Made by a program: the position numbers and the translations under genes | Source of the DNA: Planotetraspora thailandica | Lineage (GTDB): Bacteria > Actinomycetota > Actinomycetes > Streptosporangiales > Streptosporangiaceae | Assembly: GCF_016863335.1 (NCBI RefSeq) | Contig: NZ_BOOR01000074.1 | Coordinates: 1-51,176, forward strand | Direction of reading: 5' to 3' | Length of the DNA: 51,176 bases | Notes under the pieces: generated by a model | What the model was told of the DNA's origin: nothing | The model's input: only the letters and a program-made list of their open reading frames with translations | The model's database searches: none | Shown here: positions 41,545 through 49,465 of the stretch, in pieces | Layout: the number at the start of each line of letters is the position of its first letter | How positions within the stretch are numbered: position 1 is the first letter of the stretch

Positions 41545-42468
41545 TCAGGCGCGGGGATGCGCCTGCCGATAGGCGCTGCGGAGCCGGTCGATGGAGACGT
41601 GCGTGTAGACCTGCGTGGTGGCGAGCGAGGCGTGGCCGAGCATCTCCTGGACGCTCCGCAGATCGGCACCGCCCTCCAGCATGTGCGTCGCGGCCGTGTG
41701 GCGCAGGCCGTGCGGGCCCATGTCCGGGGCCTCGGCTTGGGCCAGGCGGGCATGGACCACCCTGCGAACCGTGCCCTGGTCGATCCGGCCGCCGCGGACC
41801 CCCAGGAACAGCGCCGGGCCGGTGCCGTCCCTGATCCACAACGGGCGTCCGCGCACGCACCAGGCGTCGAGGGCGTGGAGCGCAGGCAGGCCAAAGGGCA
41901 CCGTCCGCTCCTTGCGGCCCTTGCCGAGGACGCGCAGCGTCGTGCGCTCACGGTCGACGTCGTCCACGTCGAGCCCGCACAACTCGCCCACCCGGATGCC
42001 CGTGGCGTACAGGATCTCCATGATCGCCCGGTCGCGGAGGTCTTTGGGATCGCCGGGCCCGTCGAGGGACAACACGGCCTCGGCCTCGGACTGGTCGAGC
42101 ACGGCGGGCAGGGACCGGCCCGACTTGGCGGTGCCCAGGAGCAGACCGGGGTCGGCGGCCAGCCAGCCGCGCCGGTGGCAGAAGGCGGTGAAGACCCGGG
42201 CGCACGCGGTGCGTCGCGCCAGCGTGGCACGGGAGCGCCCTGCCTGGTGCTGGTCTCCGAGCCAGTCGCGCAGGACGGTGATGTCGAGAGCGTCCAGACC
42301 TGTGTGCCCGGCTGCCTGGAGATGCTCCAGGAGCGCGGTGACGTCCCCGACATAAGCCCGGATGGTGTGTGCCGACAGGTCCCGTTCCAGCCGCAGATGC
42401 CGCTCGAACAAGGACAGGACGGCTTCCGCCGTCTCCCCGCTTTCGATGCCGCCGGTCATGGTCGTCAT
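41545..42468 (-). CDS. xerC: Tyrosine recombinase XerC
   Basis: A 307-residue site-specific recombinase for chromosome dimer resolution at dif with XerD. The N-terminal SAM-like domain is LERDLSAHTIRAYVGDVTALLEHL. Catalytic residues are Arg in TGIRVGEL, Lys in GKGRKERTVP, HGLRHTAATH, and Tyr in TTQVYTHVS. The ATG at 42468 (MTTMTGG) gives the usual length; the frame stays open to 42651 with no conservation. The 240-bp gap to dprA (42469-42708) holds no gene I can support. Its neighbours dprA, comM and yraN are on the same strand. Confidence 0.95.
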   Translation of the reverse strand: MTTMTGGIESGETAEAVLSLFERHLRLERDLSAHTIRAYVGDVTALLEHLQAAGHTGLDALDITVLRDWLGDQHQAGRSRATLARRTACARVFTAFCHRRGWLAADPGLLLGTAKSGRSLPAVLDQSEAEAVLSLDGPGDPKDLRDRAIMEILYATGIRVGELCGLDVDDVDRERTTLRVLGKGRKERTVPFGLPALHALDAWCVRGRPLWIRDGTGPALFLGVRGGRIDQGTVRRVVHARLAQAEAPDMGPHGLRHTAATHMLEGGADLRSVQEMLGHASLATTQVYTHVSIDRLRSAYRQAHPRA

Positions 42469-42708
42469 GCTAAGCGCAGCGGCGAGCTGCGGGCGGACCT
42501 CGACATCGCCGATGTCACCATGGCGCTCGGCGGCTTCGCTCTGATCGTCGACCGCCGGCGCAACGTCCAAGGGGCCGGGCAGCGTCTCGTTGACCTTCTG
42601 CTGCACGGTCTCTCCCGCCACTGAGGAATCGTCCCCGGACGGGCGGGGCACGGTGTCGGCTCGCGGGCCGGCTTGTGGGCCAGTTCGTGGGCCGGGTCAT
42701 GGGACGGC

Positions 42709-43926
42709 TCATGGGGGCTGCCGCCGCAGCCGCCAGCCGCGCGGCACCGCCTCGACGAAACCGGCGGACGCGAGCGCGCCGAGGCACTCGAGCGCCGTCG
42801 TGAGGCCGACCCCGGCTGAGACGGCGATGACGGCGGGGCCCGCGCCGCCACGTGCGGGCACGGCTTCGAGCACCCGCCTGGTCTCGTCGTTCAGCCCGTC
42901 ACGCGGCAGGACCGGGCCCCTCCGCTCGGGGGCCAGGTCGCCGCCGATCGACCCGACGAGTTCGATCACCTCGTCCGCCGAGGTCACACAGACGGCCTTG
43001 CCCTGGCGGATCAGGGCGTGGCAACCCTCGGAGGTCTCGGCCGTGATCGGGCCAGGCACCGCCATCAGATGGCGGTTCAGGCCGGACGCGTGGGTGGCGG
43101 TGTTGAGCGCCCCGCTCCGCAGCGCCGCCTGCACGACGACCGTGCCGCGTGACAAGGCGGCGATCACGCGGTTCCTCACCAGAAAACGTGTCCGTGTCGG
43201 ATGGGAGCCGAGCGGCCACTCGCTGATGATCACACCATGTGACCGGATCACGCCGAAGAGATCCTCATGGGCGCGGGGATAGCAGACGTCCACTCCACAC
43301 GCGAGCGCCGCCACCGTCGGCGCCCCGCCGGCCAGGGCCCCGCGGTGGGCCGCGGCGTCGATGCCGTAGGCGCCCCCGCTGACCACCGACCATCCCCGGA
43401 TGCTCAACTCGGAGCCGAGCTGGGCCGCCACCTGCACGCCGTACGGCGTGGCGGCCCGCGCACCGACGATCGCGACGGAGCGCAGGCAGGACAGGCGCAG
43501 GTTGGCCCGGCCGTTCAGCCAGAGCCCGAGGGGTGCGGCGTCGTCGAGGTCGTCGAGCTGGGTCGGCCACTCGGCGTCGCCGGGAACGATCAGCCGGGCT
43601 CCCCGCTCTCGCCCGGCCGCCAGGTCGGCTTCGGGGTCGGCGTCGGGGTCGGCGTGGCGCGCGGCCCAGCTCTCGGCGAGCTGCGTGAGGTCGATCCGCC
43701 GCCGGGTCCGCTCGGCCTCGGCCGCGGCGAACTCCGGATCGAGCGATCCCCGCCTGGCCTGTTCGAGCGCCCGGAGGGGGCCGCACCAGGCGATCAGGCG
43801 TCCCATGACGCGGTCGCCCGCCTCGGCCATCCGCATGAGGGCGGCCCTGGCCAGGCGGTGATCCTCCGGCACGCGCGTGCCCGACGGGCTCGGGTCGCCG
43901 GGGTGCATCGGCTCCATCGGCTCCAT
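42709..43926 (-). CDS. dprA: DNA-processing protein DprA
   Basis: About 405 residues. The Rossmann-like domain has SVAIVGARAATPYG, VSGGAYGIDAAAHRGAL, GVDVCYPRAHEDLF, SEWPLGSHPTRTRFLVRNRVIAAL and VVVQAALRSGALNTA. A C-terminal winged helix follows (AVSAGVGLTTALECLGALASAGFVEAV). It binds single-stranded DNA and loads RecA during transformation. The ATG at 43926 overlaps the last base of the comM stop. There is an N-terminal SAM-like domain. Confidence 0.95.
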   Translation of the reverse strand: MEPMEPMHPGDPSPSGTRVPEDHRLARAALMRMAEAGDRVMGRLIAWCGPLRALEQARRGSLDPEFAAAEAERTRRRIDLTQLAESWAARHADPDADPEADLAAGRERGARLIVPGDAEWPTQLDDLDDAAPLGLWLNGRANLRLSCLRSVAIVGARAATPYGVQVAAQLGSELSIRGWSVVSGGAYGIDAAAHRGALAGGAPTVAALACGVDVCYPRAHEDLFGVIRSHGVIISEWPLGSHPTRTRFLVRNRVIAALSRGTVVVQAALRSGALNTATHASGLNRHLMAVPGPITAETSEGCHALIRQGKAVCVTSADEVIELVGSIGGDLAPERRGPVLPRDGLNDETRRVLEAVPARGGAGPAVIAVSAGVGLTTALECLGALASAGFVEAVPRGWRLRRQPP

Positions 43927-45488
43927 CACTCCGTTCCCAGCCACATGGCGAGCGCCGCCGACGTCTCCTGCCTGCCCGGCCTGTCCTTGCCCGCGAGGTC
44001 GGCGAGCGTCCACGAGACCCGGAGAATTCGATCAAGGCCGCGCGAGCTGAGTGTGCCCAGGTCGAGCCCCCGGTGCAGCGGGGCCAGGGCGTCACCCGCC
44101 AGCGCGAACTCGTGGTGCAAGGCGGCCGACGAGACGTCCGCATTGCATTGCCAGGGGGTGCTCGCCAGACGTTTGGCGGCCCGTTCCCTGGCCTGCCGTA
44201 CCCGGTCGGCCACGACGGTGCTCGGCTCGGCGAACCGGCGGTCGGCGAGCAACTCGGCCCGCGTCGCCCGGCTGATCGTGACCTTCACGTCGACGCGGTC
44301 GAGCAGCGGGCCGGACAGCCGGCCGATGTACCGCCGCCGCATGGCCGACGTGCACGAGCAAGGGGAGCCCGGCATGCCGTACTGACCGCACGGGCAGGGG
44401 TTGGCGGCCAGCACGAGCATGAACCGGGCAGGGAAGGTGACCGTGCCGGCCGCCCGGGCGATCGTGACCGTGCCGGACTCGAGCGGCTGGCGGAGAGAGT
44501 CCAGCACGCCGCTGCCGAATTCGGGGCTTTCGTCGAGGAACAGCACTCCGCGATGGGACAACGACACGGCCCCGGGCCGCACAAGGCCGCCTGCTCCTCC
44601 TCCCACGACGGAGGCGACCGTCGCCGTGTGATGGGGCGCGGTGAAAGGGGGCCGGGTGAGCAGCGGGCGGCCGGGCGGCAGGGTGCCCGCGACCGAGTGG
44701 ATGGCGCTGACCTCAAGCGCCTGATCCACGTCGAGTGAGGGCAGCAGGGTCGGCAGCCGCTCGGCGAGCATGGTCTTCCCGGTGCCGGCCGGGCCGAGCA
44801 TCCACAGATTGTGGCCGCCTGCGGCGCACACCTCGACGGCCCTGCGCCCCATGGGCTGGCCGGCGACGTCGCGCATGTCGGGCTCCGGGCCGCCGATCCC
44901 CGAACCACCCGAGCCGCCGGAGTCGTCGTGGCGGAGGGACGCGGCCTCGGCGACGACGGGCAGGCGGCGCAGATCGCCGTCGCGCAGCCACCCGACGAGT
45001 TCGGCGAGGGTGGCGACCGGCACCACCGTCAAGCCGGGCACGAGGGCCGCCTCCGTCGCGTTGAGCGAGGGCACCACGATGGTGTGTGCGCCGGCCTCGG
45101 CCGCCGAGAGCGCGGCGGGCAGCACCCCCCGCACCGGCCGCACCCGCCCGTCCAGCCCCAGTTCGCCCAGGAAGACCGGCTCGGCCACGCGGTGGGCCGG
45201 CACGGCGCCGGCCGCGGCGAGCACGGCCACCGCGATGGGCAGATCGAAGATCGATCCGCGTTTGGGCAGGCTTGCGGGGAACAGGCTGACCGTCACCCGT
45301 GCGTCGGGCCACTCGAAGCGGCTGTTGATCAGCGCGGACCGCACCCGTCCACGAGCCTCGCTGATCGCGGTGTCGAGCAGCCCGATGAAGTGAGTGCTGA
45401 CGGTTCCCGGCCCTACGTCGGCCTCGACCTCGACGATGTGGCCGGCCACGCCGACCAGGGCCACACACCGCGTGCGTGCCACGGCCAT
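43926..45488 (-). CDS. comM: YifB/ComM family Mg-chelatase-like AAA ATPase
   Basis: 520 residues. The N-terminal Lon/S5-type domain is VALVGVAGHIVEVEADVGPG...FELPD-like RFEWPDARVTVSLFPASLPKRGSIFDLPIAVAVLAAAG. The AAA+ module has Walker A GPAGTGKTMLAERLP and Walker B GVLFLDE. A cysteine-rich insertion NPCPCGQYGMPGSPCSCTS may bind zinc. ComM is a hexameric helicase that aids branch migration in transformation. It is cotranscribed with yraN (2 nt gap) and dprA. Confidence 0.95.
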   Translation of the reverse strand: MAVARTRCVALVGVAGHIVEVEADVGPGTVSTHFIGLLDTAISEARGRVRSALINSRFEWPDARVTVSLFPASLPKRGSIFDLPIAVAVLAAAGAVPAHRVAEPVFLGELGLDGRVRPVRGVLPAALSAAEAGAHTIVVPSLNATEAALVPGLTVVPVATLAELVGWLRDGDLRRLPVVAEAASLRHDDSGGSGGSGIGGPEPDMRDVAGQPMGRRAVEVCAAGGHNLWMLGPAGTGKTMLAERLPTLLPSLDVDQALEVSAIHSVAGTLPPGRPLLTRPPFTAPHHTATVASVVGGGAGGLVRPGAVSLSHRGVLFLDESPEFGSGVLDSLRQPLESGTVTIARAAGTVTFPARFMLVLAANPCPCGQYGMPGSPCSCTSAMRRRYIGRLSGPLLDRVDVKVTISRATRAELLADRRFAEPSTVVADRVRQARERAAKRLASTPWQCNADVSSAALHHEFALAGDALAPLHRGLDLGTLSSRGLDRILRVSWTLADLAGKDRPGRQETSAALAMWLGTE

Positions 45489-45489
45489 G

Positions 45490-45852
45490 TCAGACCACCC
45501 CCCGCTCGTGCCGTACGGAGAAGTCGCCGGCGAAGCGTTCCAGGGCGACGACGTCGATCCGGAGCGTGTCGAACCACTCGGGCTGCGACTCCAGCCATCG
45601 GCGTCCCAGGGATCGCAGCCGCGCGAGCTTGGCTTCGGTCACCGCCTCGAAGGCCGTGCCGTGGCTGCGGCCGGAACGCGTCTTCACCTCGACGATCACG
45701 ATCGTGTCGCCGTCGCGGGCGATGATGTCGATCTCGCCTTCGGGGCAGCGCCAGTTGCGGGCCAGGATGCGCATGCCCCGGGCGTGCAGGAAGTCTGCGG
45801 CGAGCTGTTCGCCGTGCCTGCCCAATCGATCTTTTGCGGCCAAGAGGACCAC
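45490..45852 (-). CDS. yraN: YraN (UPF0102) endonuclease-fold protein
   Basis: A 120-residue PD-(D/E)XK nuclease-fold protein: LGRHGEQLAADFL with catalytic Glu, then CPEGEIDIIARDGDTIVIVEVKTRSG. Its function is unresolved; it is nearly always next to comM/dprA. The GTG at 45852 lies immediately after GGAG; a TTG at 45843 with better spacing is possible. It is the first gene of yraN-comM-dprA-xerC. Motif 45898-45914 lies 46 nt upstream. Confidence 0.93.
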   Translation of the reverse strand: MVLLAAKDRLGRHGEQLAADFLHARGMRILARNWRCPEGEIDIIARDGDTIVIVEVKTRSGRSHGTAFEAVTEAKLARLRSLGRRWLESQPEWFDTLRIDVVALERFAGDFSVRHERGVV

Positions 45853-45897
45853 CTCCGGTCCCCGACCCTCCAGGATCGGCCGAGCCTTCGTCCGTCA

Positions 45898-45914
45898 GAA
45901 CGGCGTTCTGTGGA
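45898..45914 (-). repeat. 17-bp motif, right member of the inverted pair
   Basis: On the minus strand it reads TCCACAGAACGCCGTTC, 16 of 17 identical to 40969-40985. It overlaps a palindrome CAGAAC-GGC-GTTCTG (45896-45910). Each member points toward its downstream gene (yraN here, the M23 gene at the other end). Confidence 0.7.
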
Positions 45915-45923
45915 AAGCGCCGG

Positions 45924-45932
45924 TTGTCCACA
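45924..45932 (+). other. DnaA-box-like site TTGTCCACA
   Basis: An exact match to the high-GC actinobacterial DnaA box. Related sites are at 46777-46785 (TTATCCACA on the minus strand, exact E. coli consensus), 46809-46817 and 45909-45917 (one or two mismatches). Confidence 0.4.
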
Positions 45933-45981
45933 GGCCCGCGACGTCCACCCGCCCCCGTCGCCGGAGGGCGGCCATGCGACC

Positions 45982-46767
45982 ATGTGGCGTATGGCGATCT
46001 TCGTTGAGGAGGCCGGCCACCCGGACGCCCCCGTGGTGGTCCTCCTCCACGGCGCCGGCACCAGCGGCTGGATGTGGTCGAAGCAGATCCCGGCCCTCGC
46101 CGCCGATTTCCGCGTGCTGACGCCGGATCTGCCTGGTCATGGCCGGAGCAACACGCATCCGTGGGTGTCGATCGCCGACACGGCCCGCCTGGTGGCGGAG
46201 ATCGTTTCTTCGCGTGCCCCGGACGGGAAGGCGCACGTGGTCGGGCTGTCCCTGGGCGGTTACATCGCCGCGCATCTGGCCGCGACCATGCCCGGGCATC
46301 TGCACGGCGCCGTCGTGAGCGGCGTGAACGTCCTGCCGTTCCCGCACCCGCGCAGGATGCGGATCATCGGCCGGATGATGGAACCCGTCATCGCGTGGGG
46401 CCCTGTGGTCAGGGCGAACGCCCGGACTCTTGCCGTTCCGCCTGATCAGTTCGACGGTTATCGGGATGCGGTTCGTGCGATGACGCGCCAGGCGTTCCGC
46501 AAGGTCAACGAAGAGGCCCTGGAATTCCGGCTGCCGGAGCAGGCGGCGGCCTCGCCGTGCCCGATCCTGGCCGTGGCGGGGGCGGGCGAGCACGAGCTGA
46601 TCAGACGCTCGCTGACGGAGATCGCCACCGCGTTCCCGGCGGGAGAGGCCCGGCTCGTGCCCGGCGCCGGGCACGGATGGAACGGCGAGAGGCCGGAGTT
46701 GTTCACCGCGATGGTCCGCTCCCGCGTCCTGGGCGAGCCGTTGCCGGATGAGCTTCAGCCCGTGTGA
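45982..46767 (+). CDS. Alpha/beta-fold hydrolase
   Basis: A 261-residue alpha/beta hydrolase. The oxyanion HGAGTSG follows VVVLLHG, the nucleophile is in GLSLGG, and a catalytic His lies in PGAGHGWNGERP; the acid residue is probably in AVAGAGEHE. Esterase, lipase or C-C hydrolase activities are all possible. ATGs at 45982 and 45991 are both plausible, without a clear ribosome site. The gene lies between the divergent yraN operon and the CoA-transferase. Confidence 0.85.
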   Translation: MWRMAIFVEEAGHPDAPVVVLLHGAGTSGWMWSKQIPALAADFRVLTPDLPGHGRSNTHPWVSIADTARLVAEIVSSRAPDGKAHVVGLSLGGYIAAHLAATMPGHLHGAVVSGVNVLPFPHPRRMRIIGRMMEPVIAWGPVVRANARTLAVPPDQFDGYRDAVRAMTRQAFRKVNEEALEFRLPEQAAASPCPILAVAGAGEHELIRRSLTEIATAFPAGEARLVPGAGHGWNGERPELFTAMVRSRVLGEPLPDELQPV

Positions 46768-46776
46768 CCGACACCC

Positions 46777-46817
46777 TGTGGATAAGTCGGTGCACAACCC
46801 GCGGTTTCTGTGGATGA
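46777..46817. other. Two DnaA-box-like sites before the CoA-transferase gene
   Basis: TGTGGATAA (46777-46785, exact reverse complement of TTATCCACA) and TGTGGATGA (46809-46817, one mismatch), 32 bp apart. They lie in the 65-bp gap between the hydrolase and the next gene. Confidence 0.35.
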
Positions 46818-46832
46818 CCTGAGGAGATCGTT

Positions 46833-48221
46833 GTGTACGGCCCGGAAACGATCAAAAGGCTGATCGGCCAGATCGCGCACGAGGTGGGGGTCGCCCTCCC
46901 TTCGGTGCGGGTGACGGCCGCCGAGCCCGTGCTGCCGTCGGCTTTCCGCATCGACCTGGCCGCCGCCGCGTCCGTCGGGGCGATGACGGCCGCCGTCGCG
47001 GCCTACGCGGGCGCCGGGGAGGCCGGCGTCGACTCCCGGCACGCGGAGATCGCATTCCAGAGCGAGCGGCATTTCCTGATCGGCGGCACAGGGATCGATC
47101 CGTGGGCTCCTCTGTCCGGTGACTATCGGACCTCGGACGGCTGGGTCAGGCTGCACTGCAACTTCGCCCACCATCGCGACGCCGCGCTCCGGGCGCTGGG
47201 CTTGTCTCCCGCCGCAGAAGCCCCGCAGCGGGAGGATGTCGCCGAGGCCTGCTCACGCCGTACGGCTTGCGAGATCGAGGAGGCGGTGACGCGGGAAGGC
47301 GGGTGCGCCGCGGCGATGCGCAGCCGGCAGGAATGGCTCACGCATCCGCAGGCGGCCGCGGTCGCGGGGTCGCCGCTGGTCGGCCTGCGCCGGATCGACG
47401 CCGGGCGGGCCGGGGGCCGTACCGGTGAAATCCGGGGGAGCGGGCCGCGTCCGCTCAGCGGGGTGCGGGTGCTCGACCTGACACGGGTGATCGCGGGGCC
47501 GGTCGCCGGCAGGGCGCTCGCCGCCTACGGCGCGGACGTGCTGCGGGTGGGGGCGGCCGGCCTTCCCGAGGTTCCGGGGCTGGTCGTGGAGACCGCGTTC
47601 GGCAAGAGATCGTGCCACGTCGACCTGCGTGCCGAGTCGGAGGTGCTCCGGGAGCTCGTGCGCCACGCCGATGTGGTGATTCAGGCGTACCGGCCCGGCA
47701 CGTTGCGGGACAGGGGATTCGGGCCTGAGGACCTCGCCCGCCTGAGGCCGGGGATCGTGTGCGTGGACATCTCCGCGTACGGCTCCCGCGGGCCGTGGGC
47801 GGCCAGGCGGGGGTTCGACAGCCTGGTGCAGATGGCGACCGGTCTCGCCCATGAGAACGGTGACGGTTCCCGGCCCCACCCGCTGCCGGCGCAGGTGCTC
47901 GACCACGCGAGCGGATACCTGGCGGCGTTCGCGGCGACAGCCGGGCTGCTGCGCCGTAGGGCCGAGGGGGGATCCTGGCACGCCGAGGTGTCGCTGGCCG
48001 GAACGGCTCAGTGGTTGTGCGCCCTCGGGCCGGGTGATCGCGAGCAGCGGGCGCAGGCGCCCATGGACGATCTGCAGGCGACCATGGACAGCTCGTTCGG
48101 CACTCTCACGTATGTGCGGCCTCCGGGGTGGATCCAGGGCGCGGAGCCGTACTGGGCGAGCCCTCCTCCCCGGCAGGGCGAGCATCCCGCCGAATGGGTG
48201 ACGACCACAACCAGAGGATGA
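46833..48221 (+). CDS. CaiB/BaiF-type (family III) CoA-transferase with permuted domain order
   Basis: 462 residues. The Rossmann-like domain that normally starts these proteins (LSGVRVLDLTRVIAGPVAGRALAAYGADVLRV, YRPGTLRDRGFG, VDISAYGSRGPWAARRGFDSLVQMATGL with the catalytic Asp) begins only near residue 208. The first 200 residues instead resemble the domain usually found after it (SGDYRTSDGWVRLHCNFAHH, RSRQEWLTHPQAAAVAGSPLV). The canonical end, PPPRQGEHPAEW, is retained. The function would be CoA transfer between carboxylates; substrates are unknown. GTG 46833 follows GAGGAG. Its 3' end overlaps the convergent MFS gene by 116 bp. Confidence 0.85.
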   Translation: MYGPETIKRLIGQIAHEVGVALPSVRVTAAEPVLPSAFRIDLAAAASVGAMTAAVAAYAGAGEAGVDSRHAEIAFQSERHFLIGGTGIDPWAPLSGDYRTSDGWVRLHCNFAHHRDAALRALGLSPAAEAPQREDVAEACSRRTACEIEEAVTREGGCAAAMRSRQEWLTHPQAAAVAGSPLVGLRRIDAGRAGGRTGEIRGSGPRPLSGVRVLDLTRVIAGPVAGRALAAYGADVLRVGAAGLPEVPGLVVETAFGKRSCHVDLRAESEVLRELVRHADVVIQAYRPGTLRDRGFGPEDLARLRPGIVCVDISAYGSRGPWAARRGFDSLVQMATGLAHENGDGSRPHPLPAQVLDHASGYLAAFAATAGLLRRRAEGGSWHAEVSLAGTAQWLCALGPGDREQRAQAPMDDLQATMDSSFGTLTYVRPPGWIQGAEPYWASPPPRQGEHPAEWVTTTTRG

Positions 48222-49395
48222 CGAGCAGGGACCCGGCCGCGAAGACCCAGAGCGCGGGACGCAGGCCGAGCGTCTCACCTGCCACTCCGGCGAGCACGCC
48301 GCCCGGGGCCATCACCCCCTGAATGGCGAAGATCGACGTGGCGTTGACCCGTCCCAGCAGCTCGGGAGGGGCCTCGCGCATGGTCACGGCGCCGGAGCAG
48401 ACGCTGTAACAGACGACGGCCACGCCCGTGATCACCGCGGCGACGGAGATCTGCCCGGCGATCAGCCAGACGGGCCCTGTCGCCGCCGCCGTCCCGACGA
48501 GCTCAAGCGGGAAGAACAGCACCGAAACGAGCATGATCTTGTTCTCCCCATATCGGCGGGTGAGCCGGGGCACGATGGCGGCTCCAAGCAGGCCGCCCAC
48601 GCCGGAGGCGGCCGCCGCCACGCCGACCAGCGGGCCGGGCAGGCCCAGCACGCGCACTGCGAAGACCACGTAGAGCGCCAGATAGGCGGACCCGAGCGCG
48701 TTGATGATCACACCGGTGATGCAGATCGTCCGCAGCACCGGGTTGCCGGCCAGCACGCGCATCCCCTCGGCGATCTCACGGGCGAGGCCGTTCCCGCCGC
48801 TGCGCGTGCCGTGCTCCGGCGCGCGTACGGCCCGCAGGCACAACGCCGACACCAGGAAGGATGCGGCGTCGGCCAGGATCGCGATGGGGGCCGTCACCAG
48901 GGAGACGAGCAGCCCGGCCAGGCCGGGACCGCCGATCTGGGCGACCGCGAAGACGGACTGGAAGCCGGCGAGAGCCTGGGTGCGCTGGGACTCGTCGACC
49001 ACCGTGGCGAGGTGGGGGATGTTGAACGAGCGGAAGGCCACCGCGCAGGAGCCGATGACGAAGGCGACCACGATCAGCCAGGTCACCGACAGCACCCCGG
49101 TGAGCCAGGCCACGGGCACCGAAAGGGCGGCGAGGCCCGCGATCGCCTCGCCGGCGATCATCACGGGCCTGCGGCGGGAGACCCGGTCGGCCATGGCGCC
49201 GGCAGGCAGTCCGATCAGCAGGTAGGGGAGGGTCGTGGCGCCGGTGAGCAGGCCCATCTGGATGGGGGAGGCGCCCAGCGCGGTGGCCGCCGTGAGCGGG
49301 ACGGCCAGCCGGGCGACCTCGGTGCCCGATTCCGAGATCGCGCGCGCCGACCACAGGAGGCGGTAGTCACGCTGGCGGCGGAGGGGGAGAACCAT
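48106..49395 (-). CDS. MFS transporter (EntS-like exporter family)
   Basis: A 429-residue 12-helix major facilitator (MFS_3, enterobactin/drug exporter type). RDYRLLWSARAISESGTEVARLAVPLTA starts TM1, and the A-loop is GAMADRVSRRRPVMI. The C-terminal tail (about residues 400-429) is not conserved and overlaps the CoA-transferase gene. The ATG at 49395 has no ribosome site and may be leaderless. It is divergent from the ArsR-like regulator and adjoins the double operator at 49399-49440, so regulated drug or metabolite efflux is likely. Confidence 0.9.
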   Translation of the reverse strand: MVLPLRRQRDYRLLWSARAISESGTEVARLAVPLTAATALGASPIQMGLLTGATTLPYLLIGLPAGAMADRVSRRRPVMIAGEAIAGLAALSVPVAWLTGVLSVTWLIVVAFVIGSCAVAFRSFNIPHLATVVDESQRTQALAGFQSVFAVAQIGGPGLAGLLVSLVTAPIAILADAASFLVSALCLRAVRAPEHGTRSGGNGLAREIAEGMRVLAGNPVLRTICITGVIINALGSAYLALYVVFAVRVLGLPGPLVGVAAAASGVGGLLGAAIVPRLTRRYGENKIMLVSVLFFPLELVGTAAATGPVWLIAGQISVAAVITGVAVVCYSVCSGAVTMREAPPELLGRVNATSIFAIQGVMAPGGVLAGVAGETLGLRPALWVFAAGSLLVILWLWSSPIRRDARPAGEEGSPSTAPRPGSTPEAAHT

Positions 49396-49398
49396 ATT

Positions 49399-49440
49399 TA
49401 TGAAGCTAGCCCTTCACAACTATGAAAGCAATACTTCACA
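49399..49440. promoter_or_regulatory. Double palindromic operator between the MFS and ArsR genes
   Basis: Two copies of TATGAA-n7-CTTCACA (49399-49418 and 49421-49440) lie exactly 22 bp apart, about two helical turns, in a strikingly AT-rich gap. Both divergent start codons are within 30 bp, so binding would control both genes. Confidence 0.7.
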
Positions 49441-49453
49441 TCTGGCTGGGCGG

Positions 49454-49459
49454 TAGCGT
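49454..49459 (+). promoter_or_regulatory. -10 element (TAGCGT) of the ArsR-like gene
   Basis: TAGCGT ends 6 nt before the ATG at 49466, indicating a leaderless transcript starting next to the operator repeats. Confidence 0.45.
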
Positions 49460-49465
49460 GGCGGC

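Noticed and set aside
42469-42651. Extended N-terminus of XerC or a separate small gene in the dprA-xerC gap
   Set aside because: The open frame adds about 60 residues unlike any XerC N-terminus, and neither strand shows a ribosome site with a protein-like pattern.
45394-45981. Long 5' extension of the alpha/beta hydrolase frame
   Set aside because: It runs antisense through yraN and encodes no conserved sequence; the hydrolase fold begins at MAIFVEEAG.
45909-46817. Chromosomal replication origin
   Set aside because: There are only two exact DnaA boxes, with no dnaA or dnaN nearby and no AT-rich unwinding element; the gene context is the dprA/rpsB region.
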